Positions 1 to 5,813 of a stretch of 64,000 nt of DNA are shown in pieces. How positions within the stretch are numbered: position 1 is the first letter of the stretch; the number at the start of each line of letters is the position of its first letter. A program made the position numbers and the translations under genes. The notes under the pieces were generated by a model that saw nothing but the letters and a program-made list of their open reading frames with translations, did no database searches and had not been told where the DNA came from. This DNA comes from Thermoplasmata archaeon (GTDB taxonomy: Archaea; Thermoplasmatota; Thermoplasmata; Methanomassiliicoccales; Methanomethylophilaceae), in the NCBI GenBank assembly GCA_015063125.1, contig SUTB01000001.1:434001-498000 (forward strand), given 5' to 3'.

Positions 1-85
1 CGTATTTGTCGTACTTCATGTAGTTCTGCTCTCTGATCCTGCTTGCAGGAAGAGGGGACAGTAGGGTCTGCTTGTAGCAACTCAT
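1..85 (-). CDS. Partial CDS, first 28 codons of an unrecognised protein
   Basis: An open frame starts at ATG 85-83 on the minus strand and runs off the window edge. A good Shine-Dalgarno sequence (AGGTGA) lies 6 nt before the ATG, and a TATA-like box lies about 50 nt upstream. The visible N-terminus is MSCYKQTLLSPLPASR, then IREQNYMKYDKY, with no family motif I recognise. It shares promoter architecture with the CARF regulator upstream, so the two are probably co-regulated. The frame is too short to assign a function. Confidence 0.5.
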   Translation of the reverse strand, partial: MSCYKQTLLSPLPASRIREQNYMKYDKY

Positions 86-132
86 TTTTTTCACCTGCAG
101 TCTTGGGGGCTGCAATTACTATATCGGCGAAG

Positions 133-168
133 AAATATAATAACATCAAATTGTAATTGTTGTAATTG
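133..168 (-). promoter_or_regulatory. Promoter with two tandem TTGTAATTG boxes
   Basis: On the minus strand ATGTTATTATAT (146-135) looks like a TATA element for the gene starting at 85. Just upstream are two adjacent TTGTAATTG 9-mers (151-159 and 160-168). The CARF regulator gene has the same TATA sequence and also two TTGTAA cores 9 bp apart. The shared layout suggests a common operator, probably bound by that regulator; this is inference. Confidence 0.5.
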
Positions 169-236
169 TTGTTATTATTGTATATTGAGAGCGTGTTCAG
201 AGCCTATGCTACAATAGGAAAGAAAAAAGGCGAGGA

Positions 237-1049
237 TCACTCGGTGTAGAAGGTGCTGATGATGTTGCGTCCTTCTTTGGTCAGAACGTACTTGGAATTG
301 AGATCATCCTTTTCGACCCATCCATTCTCAAGCCACTTCCAGATGAAATCCCTCTGATAATACACCGCTTCGGTCTGGCGTTGAGTTGATTTGCGGTTGG
401 GGTCCTTTATTTCGGTATCTCTGTACCAAACGCCCGCTTCCTTCAAGGCAGCGATCATCTTTCCACTGGTGACGGAGAGCCTTTCGTTGTTGCGGGTATC
501 TAGTATCCTAAGTCCGCGAACGAGACGCTCATCAGGGATCTGTATCGAATAGCTCGGCAGCTGTCTTGGATCGTACGTCTCCTTCGTGAGGCCAACCGGT
601 TTGCCGTCGATGAAATAGTTGCGGCGAACACCCTCATCGTTAACAGTGTAGGTTTTGGTGCCTACTGAGAAAGGAATCGTGCCGGGGACCATCATGGATG
701 CGATAGCGGAAGCTGCCGCATATTCAGGCCCACCGGACGATATGTTGACATAGATCTCGCATTCCTCTCCGGATTCCAAGGCCGTGGAGTGTTCGGTCTG
801 GATGATGTCCAGAACGGTCTTCAGCATCAGGGAGAAATCCGAGACCTTCTCAACGTGTTCAACGATCTCTACGGGGCGCGGCGACTTCTCTTTGATGATC
901 TCGTTGACGCGGTCGTAGAATTCCTGATACACGTTGTTGCTCTGGCTGGTCGGGTCCCTCACATAGTGTATGATGTGGGCTCTGTTGATCTCATAGAATA
1001 AGATCGGATCGGTAACCTTGGTTGTCTCAAAGGTAACACAAGCCACCAT
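237..1049 (-). CDS. CARF-domain winged-helix transcriptional regulator (DUF6293/HFX_2341-like)
   Basis: This 270-aa protein has an N-terminal Rossmann-like CARF domain (about residues 1-165). Its diagnostic NISSGGPEYAAASA motif is the ligand-contacting segment, seen near residue 100. A C-terminal winged-helix region (about 185-265) ends in KYVLTKEGRNIISTF, typical of archaeal HTH proteins. CARF regulators outside CRISPR loci are thought to sense cyclic nucleotides or dinucleotides and control transcription. I chose ATG 1049 rather than the upstream TTG at 1076 because GAAAGGA lies just before it. No cas genes are nearby. Paired TTGTAA boxes in its own promoter and in the neighbouring promoter suggest autoregulation. 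Confidence 0.75.
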   Translation of the reverse strand: MVACVTFETTKVTDPILFYEINRAHIIHYVRDPTSQSNNVYQEFYDRVNEIIKEKSPRPVEIVEHVEKVSDFSLMLKTVLDIIQTEHSTALESGEECEIYVNISSGGPEYAAASAIASMMVPGTIPFSVGTKTYTVNDEGVRRNYFIDGKPVGLTKETYDPRQLPSYSIQIPDERLVRGLRILDTRNNERLSVTSGKMIAALKEAGVWYRDTEIKDPNRKSTQRQTEAVYYQRDFIWKWLENGWVEKDDLNSKYVLTKEGRNIISTFYTE

Positions 1050-1107
1050 TATCCTTTCTTTACGACCAGACTGCAAAGCGCATCCCTATCTGTATGAATA
1101 CATTGCA

Positions 1108-1156
1108 GGTATATAATAACATTTATTACGTAATTTACAATCATTACAATTTAATG
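1108..1156 (-). promoter_or_regulatory. Promoter/operator of the CARF regulator
   Basis: The minus strand reads ATGTTATTATAT (1122-1111), a TATA-like box about 60 nt before the ATG at 1049. Two TTGTAA cores (complements of TTACAA at 1135-1140 and 1144-1149) lie upstream, 9 bp apart as in the 133-168 promoter. Confidence 0.45.
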
Positions 1157-1186
1157 TTTATTTATTGCGGAGGCGCATATGATTTT

Positions 1187-1290
1187 TGCCGAAAGGCACA
1201 CGCATCCAAAACCACTTAACCCGGTCTTCAGGACCGGGCGTGCATCACCCATCCACTCCCCACAAAGTGGGGAGTCTTTCTCCAATGTTC
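1187..1290 (+). ncRNA. Cluster of three perfect hairpins; structured RNA or IS200/IS605-type end remnant
   Basis: This stretch holds no gene but is dense in structure. TGCC-GAAA-GGCA (1187-1198) has a GNRA loop. CCCGGTC/GACCGGG (1220-1226 with 1232-1238) can be enclosed by CACGC/GCGTG pairing. ACTCCCCAC/GTGGGGAGT (1255-1263 with 1267-1275) is a 9-bp stem followed by CTTTCTCC. The second hairpin resembles the C-rich/G-rich hairpins at ends of IS200/IS605 elements, but no tnpA or tnpB is present. It may be a remnant, a stand-alone ncRNA, or a terminator pair upstream of the tRNA. Confidence 0.35.
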
Positions 1291-1347
1291 AGTCGTCTGT
1301 GAGCTACCAAAATGCTTTTATGCGACTCTCATATAGTGGCATCCAAC

Positions 1348-1422
1348 GGACAGGTGGCCTAGCTTGGATATGGCGGCAGCCTCCTAAGCTGCAAGCCGAG
1401 GGTTCGAATCCCTCCCTGTTCG
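1348..1422 (+). tRNA. tRNA-Arg (anticodon CCT)
   Basis: The cloverleaf folds with a 7-bp acceptor stem (1348-1354 with 1415-1421, one G-U pair), a short D stem (1357-1359 with 1372-1374), an anticodon stem GCAGC/GCTGC with loop CTCCTAA, giving anticodon CCT for codon AGG, and a T stem GAGGG/CCCTC around TTCGAAT. CCA is not fully encoded. A TATA-like TTTTATGC lies about 30 nt upstream. Its 3' end (1411-1424) is the attachment site of the element that follows, and the integration leaves the tRNA intact. Confidence 0.95.
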
Positions 1423-2405
1423 CCTAGTCCAGCGGATGCTCTGGACTTCCTCGGAGCATCCCTTTCATCAGACGGATTCGCGGAGCAATCCGCGGATCCG
1501 TCGCCATACCACAGGTCAAGCGCACGGGAGACCGCCTGAGAACGGCGGACCCTGGCGTAGTATGTTTCCGTGACCCTGCTTGAGGCGTGTCCGAGTAGAA
1601 CGGACACGACCTCTATCGGCAGGCCCTCGTCCAGCATCATCTGACCGTACGTAGCACGGAGAACACGGTAATCGAAGGCGAAGCCAAGATCCTCACAGAT
1701 CCGGCGCCTCCAAACACCGAAAGCGTTTATCGAGTACGGAACACCTCCGTTATCGAAGAGGTATCCGTCAGGAATGGAAGACAAATACCTTGCGATGACC
1801 GGAACGAATTCGGGACGTACAGGAACTATCCTCGAATCCGTCCAGACACCGCGCCCTTTAGGGTTACCAATTATGACCTTATGATCGTTCAGATCGAAAT
1901 CCGATACATGCATCAGGCGCATCTCGTTCGTACGCGCGCCGGTAGCAAGGGCGACAACCGACGGCATCCAATGAAGCAAGGCATCAGAGGGAACGCTCTC
2001 AACTGCGAATATTACTAGCCGGATCTCATCGACAGAGAGCTGCAGAGCCTCGCCTTTGGACTCTTTAGGAAACAATGCAGGATAACGGGCCCTAGCGAAA
2101 GCTACGGCGTTATTGCTGCAGAACAAGCAGATAGACTGCAGATAATAGATCTTCCTCGAAATCGTGGAGATCTTCAGGTCCCCGCGCTTCTTCCAGGAGG
2201 AAACTATCACGGAGACATCATAGACTGAAAGGGAAGCAGGTTCAGTAGTCGATATCTTACCGTTATCGAACAGACGTTCGACATCGTCGCAGATCGTGTT
2301 AAGAGCACGGATCCTGACAGGAAGGGTAGTATCCCCTAGAACGGGGGAATATTCCTTCACCCAAGAATCGACAGCACGACGGAAACCGTATCTCACCAAG
2401 ATCAC
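1359..2405 (-). CDS. int: Tyrosine recombinase / integrase
   Basis: This 348-aa protein has an N-terminal SAM-like DNA-binding part (about 1-120) and a phage-integrase catalytic domain. Visible catalytic positions are Arg158 (TGARTNE), Arg250 in YRVLRATYG (an Arg replaces the usual first His), His273 (LLGHASS), and Tyr282/283 (ETYYAR). The start is GTG, overlapping the upstream stop by 4 nt (GTGA). The last 20 or so residues (from GEQGGIRTLG) are encoded by the antisense strand of tRNA-Arg, because the gene reads through attL. In the excised circle the frame would instead run through the core into a different 23-residue tail ending in TGA at about 16527. The true C-terminus thus depends on the integration state. 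Confidence 0.93.
   Translation of the reverse strand: MILVRYGFRRAVDSWVKEYSPVLGDTTLPVRIRALNTICDDVERLFDNGKISTTEPASLSVYDVSVIVSSWKKRGDLKISTISRKIYYLQSICLFCSNNAVAFARARYPALFPKESKGEALQLSVDEIRLVIFAVESVPSDALLHWMPSVVALATGARTNEMRLMHVSDFDLNDHKVIIGNPKGRGVWTDSRIVPVRPEFVPVIARYLSSIPDGYLFDNGGVPYSINAFGVWRRRICEDLGFAFDYRVLRATYGQMMLDEGLPIEVVSVLLGHASSRVTETYYARVRRSQAVSRALDLWYGDGSADCSANPSDERDAPRKSRASAGLGEQGGIRTLGLQLRRLPPYPS
1411..1424. repeat. attL core inside tRNA-Arg 3' end
   Basis: CCTCCCTGTTCGCC covers the end of the T stem, the 3' acceptor strand, the discriminator base and two further bases. It is identical to 16599-16612. Sequences on either side of the two copies differ, which marks the limits of the core. 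Confidence 0.9.
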
Positions 2406-2791
2406 ACCCCCAGAGAAGCGATATTATCGATATCGAGACCATAGAACTCGGTATGACGGTTCTTAGACGGATCCGATAAGGAACCGGTCATGGAAGAGTA
2501 AAACCTCATCAGCGCGAAGCTCCTGAGGTCATCGAACCTCATCCTAGCAAGGATCTCGCAAGCTCCGGAAGATACCTTGGAGCTCTGCAAACAATATTCG
2601 AGGATCCTCTCCTTAGACCAATAGGACATAGGAAGCCTAGCATCCTCCGGTTCCTCAGCAGCCTCATAATCGAAGTAATGGCCGTGAGGAAGCTCGACCT
2701 CGGCGGCATAAGTGATCAGATAGGGAATATGGGGATCATCCGTAGGATGCCAATAATCGACGGCCGTCTCAATCCTCCCCCACATAAGCAT
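2402..2791 (-). CDS. Unrecognised element protein upstream of integrase
   Basis: This is an acidic protein of about 129 aa starting MLMWGRIETAVDYWHPTDD, with no motif I recognise. It is the gene immediately before int and overlaps it by 4 nt. The frame stays open further upstream, but that part is a hydrophobic shadow of the preceding gene, so I placed the start at ATG 2791 (ATG 2785 is an alternative). If the preceding gene reads through its TAG, the two genes overlap by about 23 nt. Its position suggests a role in integration or excision control, such as a directionality factor, but nothing in the sequence shows this. Confidence 0.65.
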   Translation of the reverse strand: MLMWGRIETAVDYWHPTDDPHIPYLITYAAEVELPHGHYFDYEAAEEPEDARLPMSYWSKERILEYCLQSSKVSSGACEILARMRFDDLRSFALMRFYSSMTGSLSDPSKNRHTEFYGLDIDNIASLGV

Positions 2792-3272
2792 AATCGTGAC
2801 AATGCAGATAGCTTTCAGCCTTAGTAAACCAAGAATTAGTGTAAACATGGAAGAACTTATGTTTCCTGCATTCACACTCGTCAGAGTCAAAATAGATGCA
2901 TTTCTAACAGCAATTGGCCATTTTAGCATCAAGATAGCAATAATGCTTGTCCTCAAGACGACGAACGAGATCCTTGGATCCGACAAGCCTATCAAGAATC
3001 TCCTTCAACTCCGAATAGCCGATATCGAAATAATTCTTGATATCGCTAGTAGTCCGGATAGAATTGCAGAACTCGATGATAGCCCAGTCCTGAAGATTAT
3101 CCTTAGAACGGCGCTGAAGCTCATCAGAGATATTAAAATATACAAGCTTAACGCCATCCTCATCCCTGCTATCATAAGAATTCTCCTTGATAATATTAGG
3201 AACATTAGCCCTGACGATATCAAGGACAGAATCGATATCCTCCTGAGGGCCAGAAACACGAATTGTTATCAT
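2769..3272 (-). CDS. Cys-rich winged-helix-like protein read through one in-frame TAG
   Basis: The first 122 codons encode a protein with a helix-turn-helix-like stretch (about residues 70-105, SDIKNYFDIGYSELKEILDR). Codon 123 is TAG at 2906-2904. The same frame then stays open for 44 codons to TGA at 2771-2769 and reads KCIYFDSDECECRKH, a Cys/His-rich segment that continues the NCC just before the TAG. This looks like one metal-binding domain split by an amber codon. I annotate it as a single 167-residue product with the TAG read as pyrrolysine. If TAG were a stop, the gene would be 2904-3272. It is expressed from the minus-strand operon that ends in int. Confidence 0.65.
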
Positions 3273-3276
3273 AGGA

Positions 3277-3429
3277 TCAGAGCTCCGCTGTTTTTATGCA
3301 GATCTCGAACGATCCGCAATCATCGCAGGTCATCTGGAAGACATCTCTCTGATAACGATACTTGAGCTCATTGATAGGAATGAAGATACATTTTTTCCCG
3401 CAGGAAGGACAGAAGCAGGGATAATTCAT
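3277..3429 (-). CDS. 50-aa zinc-ribbon protein
   Basis: This small gene runs from ATG 3429 to TGA 3279-3277. It has the N-terminal cluster CFCPSCGKKC (Cys5, 7, 10, 14) and the second cluster CDDCGSFEIC (Cys35, 38, 44), an arrangement typical of a zinc ribbon. It lies between two other small genes in the same operon with only a few bases between them, and GGAG near its 3' end can serve the next gene. Zinc ribbons this small in archaeal viruses usually bind nucleic acids or proteins; the target is unknown. Confidence 0.75.
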   Translation of the reverse strand: MNYPCFCPSCGKKCIFIPINELKYRYQRDVFQMTCDDCGSFEICIKTAEL

Positions 3430-3431
3430 GA

Positions 3432-3578
3432 TCAATCACACCCCGTACAGACCGGACAGGAAACGAAGATCCTGAAGCATTCCGAACAATAGTTATGACC
3501 GCGGTATCTGAACCAATCCTCCTGAGGGGATCCTGAAAGAGACTCGTTGCAGACGAAGCAATAATTACCGGTAATCAA
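3432..3578 (-). CDS. 48-aa double zinc-finger protein
   Basis: The protein begins LITGNYCFVCNESL and contains CFVC, CSEC and CPVCTGC pairs, a treble-clef or LIM-like set of Cys pairs likely to bind two zinc ions. I chose TTG 3578 as the start because a strong AGGAGG lies 8 nt before it and the TTG overlaps the preceding stop as TTGA, the same coupling seen elsewhere in this element. Longer in-frame starts overlap the previous gene extensively. Confidence 0.7.
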   Translation of the reverse strand: MITGNYCFVCNESLSGSPQEDWFRYRGHNYCSECFRIFVSCPVCTGCD

Positions 3579-3772
3579 GCCGAAACCTCCTGATAGCATT
3601 GGGTGATCGAGAGATTGCGGATTACCCCGCAATCTACCAGGGTCTGATAGAAATTCTTCACCTGATCATAAGTGCCGGGTTCGAGGGATTCGACCCATTG
3701 TTTCTGAAAGATCTGATAGTATCTGACAGAATACATCGGCAGCAACATGAAATCCTCGAAGGTCCCCATCAT
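3575..3772 (-). CDS. Small unrecognised element protein (65 aa)
   Basis: The product starts MMGTFEDFMLLPMYSVRYY. It is rich in aromatic residues and has no known motif. AAGGAGGTG lies 6 nt before the first ATG, and that ATG overlaps the preceding stop (ATGA). The end overlaps the next TTG start. Position and spacing show it is translated as part of the coupled small-gene cassette. Confidence 0.65.
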   Translation of the reverse strand: MMGTFEDFMLLPMYSVRYYQIFQKQWVESLEPGTYDQVKNFYQTLVDCGVIRNLSITQCYQEVSA

Positions 3773-3897
3773 AGGAAACACCTCCTTGAAGGCTTCCAGC
3801 CTGTTTTAGTGATTAAATGGATTTCAATGAATTCGCCGAACCGATCTATTATGAAGGAAAGACGGTCGGAAGCCTTCTTGGAGAGTAATGATAACAT
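3769..3897 (-). CDS. 42-aa basic element protein
   Basis: The ORF MLSLLSKKASDRLSF continues to TGA at 3771-3769. It is basic and amphipathic with no recognised motif. It has its own Shine-Dalgarno (GAGGTGG), its ATG overlaps the preceding TGA by one base, and its end overlaps the next ATG by 4 nt. This perfect fit between two other genes is the main evidence that it is real. Confidence 0.6.
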   Translation of the reverse strand: MLSLLSKKASDRLSFIIDRFGEFIEIHLITKTGWKPSRRCFL

Positions 3898-4154
3898 CAG
3901 AACCACCTCTTAGATCCGTAAGCGGCGATACCGAGGGAGCTGACGCAATCGGCAGCTGCCTTGATGGCCTCGGGAGTCGGAGCTCCGGTTTCAGGATCTA
4001 CCTCGCCCTTGAAGGAGCAGGTATAGCAATTACGATAGCAATCTGGGGAAGCAGGACAGTATGCGATACAAGCGGAACCGCGATTCAGATCAACAAAAGA
4101 AGATGATCTAATGCAATAGATACGGTTCGATGGGCGCTTGGATACTTCAGACAT
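3897..4154 (-). CDS. Cys-rich 85-aa protein, first gene of the left operon
   Basis: The protein starts MSEVSKRPSNRIYC and contains a dense Cys cluster, CIAYCPASPDCYRNCYTC (about residues 29-46), that could hold an iron-sulfur cluster or zinc. I chose ATG 4154 because AAAGGTGGTATGT lies just before it. That ribosome-binding site is one arm of a 12-bp inverted repeat in the leader. It is the first gene of the minus-strand operon leading to int. I do not recognise the family. Confidence 0.7.
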   Translation of the reverse strand: MSEVSKRPSNRIYCIRSSSFVDLNRGSACIAYCPASPDCYRNCYTCSFKGEVDPETGAPTPEAIKAAADCVSSLGIAAYGSKRWF

Positions 4155-4155
4155 A

Positions 4156-4193
4156 CATACCACCTTTGGGGCTAGGGCAGGAAAGGTGGTATG
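4156..4193 (-). promoter_or_regulatory. 12-bp perfect inverted repeat covering the ribosome-binding site
   Basis: CATACCACCTTT (4156-4167) and AAAGGTGGTATG (4182-4193) are perfect complements separated by 14 nt. In the minus-strand mRNA the hairpin would bury the Shine-Dalgarno of the gene starting at 4154. A second pair, GGCAGG (4176-4181) with CCTGCC (4199-4204), overlaps it and could form an alternative stem. It could be an RNA switch, a protein-binding leader, or a DNA operator. Confidence 0.55.
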
Positions 4194-4215
4194 CCAAACC
4201 TGCCACTAGTTAATA

Positions 4216-4259
4216 ATGTAAATAACGCACAACTATTTATTCATTATGTAAACAACGCA
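4216..4259. promoter_or_regulatory. Direct repeats ATGTAAAYAACGCA, candidate operator
   Basis: Two 14-nt copies (4216-4229 and 4246-4259) differ at one base and start exactly 30 bp apart, about three helical turns, on the same DNA face. A weaker partial copy (AAAACGCAAATAA) lies at 4287-4299. They sit in the only divergent promoter region of the element, between the left operon and the HTH gene at 4309, so they are good candidates for binding by that HTH protein. Confidence 0.5.
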
Positions 4260-4308
4260 TAGGAAATAAGGTAATAGGACTTATCTAAAACGCAAATAAT
4301 AAACAACT

Positions 4309-4656
4309 ATGGGGCCGAGGGAAACCTTGATTTTCAGGGAACACGTTTTAGAGATCCTCGATTACGTAGACAAAACAGGCCAGCCTAATGTAACAATGAT
4401 AAAAGCCCATGTAGATAGAAAAACAGGCACAATCAACAAAATAATATGGGATCTAGAAAAGAATGGAATCTTAGAAATCACAAAAGGAATAGAACACAAC
4501 GCATCCTATATATCTACAACAAAAAAAGGCAAAGAAATCCTAGAACATATGAGGGCAATAAACAAGATCCTCGATAAAAACGAAATCGAGATCGAAGAAA
4601 TAGAAACCCTACCCCCCCCCCCCAACGAAACACGACAAGGGGGGGGGGAATGGTGA
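4309..4656 (+). CDS. Winged-helix transcriptional regulator
   Basis: This 115-aa protein has a typical archaeal wHTH (about residues 10-85): PNVTMIKAHVDRKTGTINK as recognition region, and a wing followed by STTKKGKEILEHM. It is one of only two plus-strand genes in the element and is clearly more AT-rich than its surroundings, a sign of separate acquisition. Its last codons include C12 and G10 runs. Losing one base in either run would move the stop to a TGA that overlaps the ATG of the nuclease gene (ATGA). It probably controls the divergent promoter region and the nuclease. Confidence 0.75.
   Translation: MGPRETLIFREHVLEILDYVDKTGQPNVTMIKAHVDRKTGTINKIIWDLEKNGILEITKGIEHNASYISTTKKGKEILEHMRAINKILDKNEIEIEEIETLPPPPNETRQGGGEW
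4612..4648 (+). repeat. C12 and G10 homopolymer runs near the regulator 3' end
   Basis: A run of 12 C (4612-4623) and a run of 10 G (4639-4648), 15 nt apart, are complementary and could form a hairpin. Both are prone to slippage. In the present frame the gene stops at TGA 4654-4656. With one base less in either run the frame continues to a TGA overlapping the nuclease start codon at 4666. The length could also be a sequencing artefact. Confidence 0.7.
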
Positions 4657-4665
4657 AAATATACT

Positions 4666-5319
4666 ATGACCAGCTTCATCAACAAATTGAAGAACTACTA
4701 TAACAACAGATCATCAGATCCTAATGAATCCAAAAAAGGTATAGATGACCCTCTAAGCTCCTTCAGCATAACAGAAGAAGACTTCGAAAAAATATTCCCC
4801 GGCACAACGATAAAAAATAATATAACATCGCAGACCGACGAAAAACCAAAAGATTATTATGAAATCGGTAAAGAATTCGAAGACTACTGTACAACCCTAT
4901 TCCCCGAAAACTTCTTCAACATAGTACATTACACGACCGGAAAAGCAAGAACCGGACGTTTAGTAGAAGATTGTATACTTCCAGATTTACTACTCAGATC
5001 ACTAGATAATAATAAAAAATTCTGGATTGAATGCAAATATAGAACTCATCTGGATGAGAAAGGAAATACATCCATAGCAACAAAGAATCAAATAAATAGA
5101 TACATGAAAGCTCAAAGAAAAGAACATGCACCAGTATACATACTATTAGGCATAGGAGGAACACCAACAAATCCTGAAAGATTATTCCTATATGATCTAA
5201 AACGGTTTCAATACGAACAAATCTATTATTGTGTATTAAAACAAGCTGAATTGCACCAAAGAGGTTTCATTTCAATAAATGAACTCGAAATCCACATACA
5301 AAGAATAAAGAAACAATGA
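4666..5319 (+). CDS. PD-(D/E)XK superfamily nuclease
   Basis: This 217-aa protein has a disordered N-terminus (about 1-60) and then a restriction-endonuclease-like core: an early Glu in YYEIGKEFEDYC, PDLLL as the acidic active-site strand, and FWIECKYR as the ExK signature (about residues 105-125). These residues coordinate Mg and cut DNA in this superfamily. The gene is AT-rich, follows the wHTH gene by 9 nt and runs opposite to most of the element. It could degrade host or competitor DNA, act in superinfection exclusion, or resolve replication intermediates. The substrate cannot be told from sequence. Confidence 0.7.
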   Translation: MTSFINKLKNYYNNRSSDPNESKKGIDDPLSSFSITEEDFEKIFPGTTIKNNITSQTDEKPKDYYEIGKEFEDYCTTLFPENFFNIVHYTTGKARTGRLVEDCILPDLLLRSLDNNKKFWIECKYRTHLDEKGNTSIATKNQINRYMKAQRKEHAPVYILLGIGGTPTNPERLFLYDLKRFQYEQIYYCVLKQAELHQRGFISINELEIHIQRIKKQ

Positions 5320-5555
5320 AAAACATCAATAGATCCTGAGACCGGCAACGATACGGAGCTCCGAGTTTTGACCGGGCCAGCATTCACAGCGATCACGAAA
5401 ATTTCTGAAACAATTTCCAATTCTTACCAACAGCCGACTCCGAGAACTAGGACGGCCAACGCCTTGAACGGATCGAGAATGAGAGGTACTGTTCCGGCAG
5501 ACATGACCGGAACAGCTGAATTACAAAGATGAAAGCTCATTCATCTCGCGGACCT
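5320..5555. other. Convergent intergenic region with 9-bp hairpin
   Basis: This gap lies between the plus-strand nuclease and the end of the right minus-strand operon. It holds CTGTTCCGG/CCGGAACAG (5489-5497 with 5507-5515), a perfect 9-bp stem with a 9-nt loop, and a palindrome CGGAGCTCCG (5354-5363). A 38-codon minus-strand ORF (MSFHLCNSAVPVMSAG..., with a hydrophobic stretch) crosses the hairpin but has no ribosome-binding site. The likeliest roles are bidirectional terminator or a replication-associated hairpin. Confidence 0.4.
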
Positions 5556-5732
5556 TCAATGCAGGTTCGGATATTTAACAAGCATCTCCAATTCGATCGG
5601 GATGTCCATCTCTCCGGAGACCGTGTACTCCTTGGATCCCCTGAACGCCGGTAACACCGGCACGAATACGGATCCTGACTTCAGCAGCTGCTGCATTTCC
5701 CCGATATCGTATATTCCCTGGACCTGGACCAT
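5556..5732 (-). CDS. 58-aa unrecognised protein at operon end
   Basis: The frame MVQVQGIYDIGEMQQLLKSG runs to TGA at 5558-5556. Its composition is protein-like, while the longer overlapping frame (5575-5817) is rich in Arg, Gly and Ala like a shadow. No clear Shine-Dalgarno precedes ATG 5732, and the 80 bp between this start and the preceding gene are open only in the other frame. A frameshift joining the two frames cannot be excluded. No function can be assigned. Confidence 0.4.
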   Translation of the reverse strand: MVQVQGIYDIGEMQQLLKSGSVFVPVLPAFRGSKEYTVSGEMDIPIELEMLVKYPNLH

Positions 5733-5813
5733 GATCAGCCGATATATCTGCAGGATAAAAACACCTGCGCACCAAAGACCGGCTTAACTGAAAAGGTTCC
5801 TTATGCTGACGCA

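Noticed and set aside
1329-1361. TAG at the end of the integrase ORF as another amber read-through case
   Set aside because: This TAG lies in the antisense of the tRNA and exists only by integration, so it says nothing about recoding.
1179-1427. Plus-strand ORF over the hairpin cluster and the tRNA
   Set aside because: It covers structured non-coding DNA and the tRNA gene and has a meaningless composition.
2792-2995. Upstream extension of the gene before int
   Set aside because: This part overlaps the preceding gene in another frame, is unnaturally hydrophobic, and is explained as a shadow.
2796-3365. 189-aa plus-strand ORF
   Set aside because: It lies antisense to the TAG-containing gene and the 50-aa zinc-ribbon gene, has no ribosome-binding site, and is hydrophobic like a shadow.
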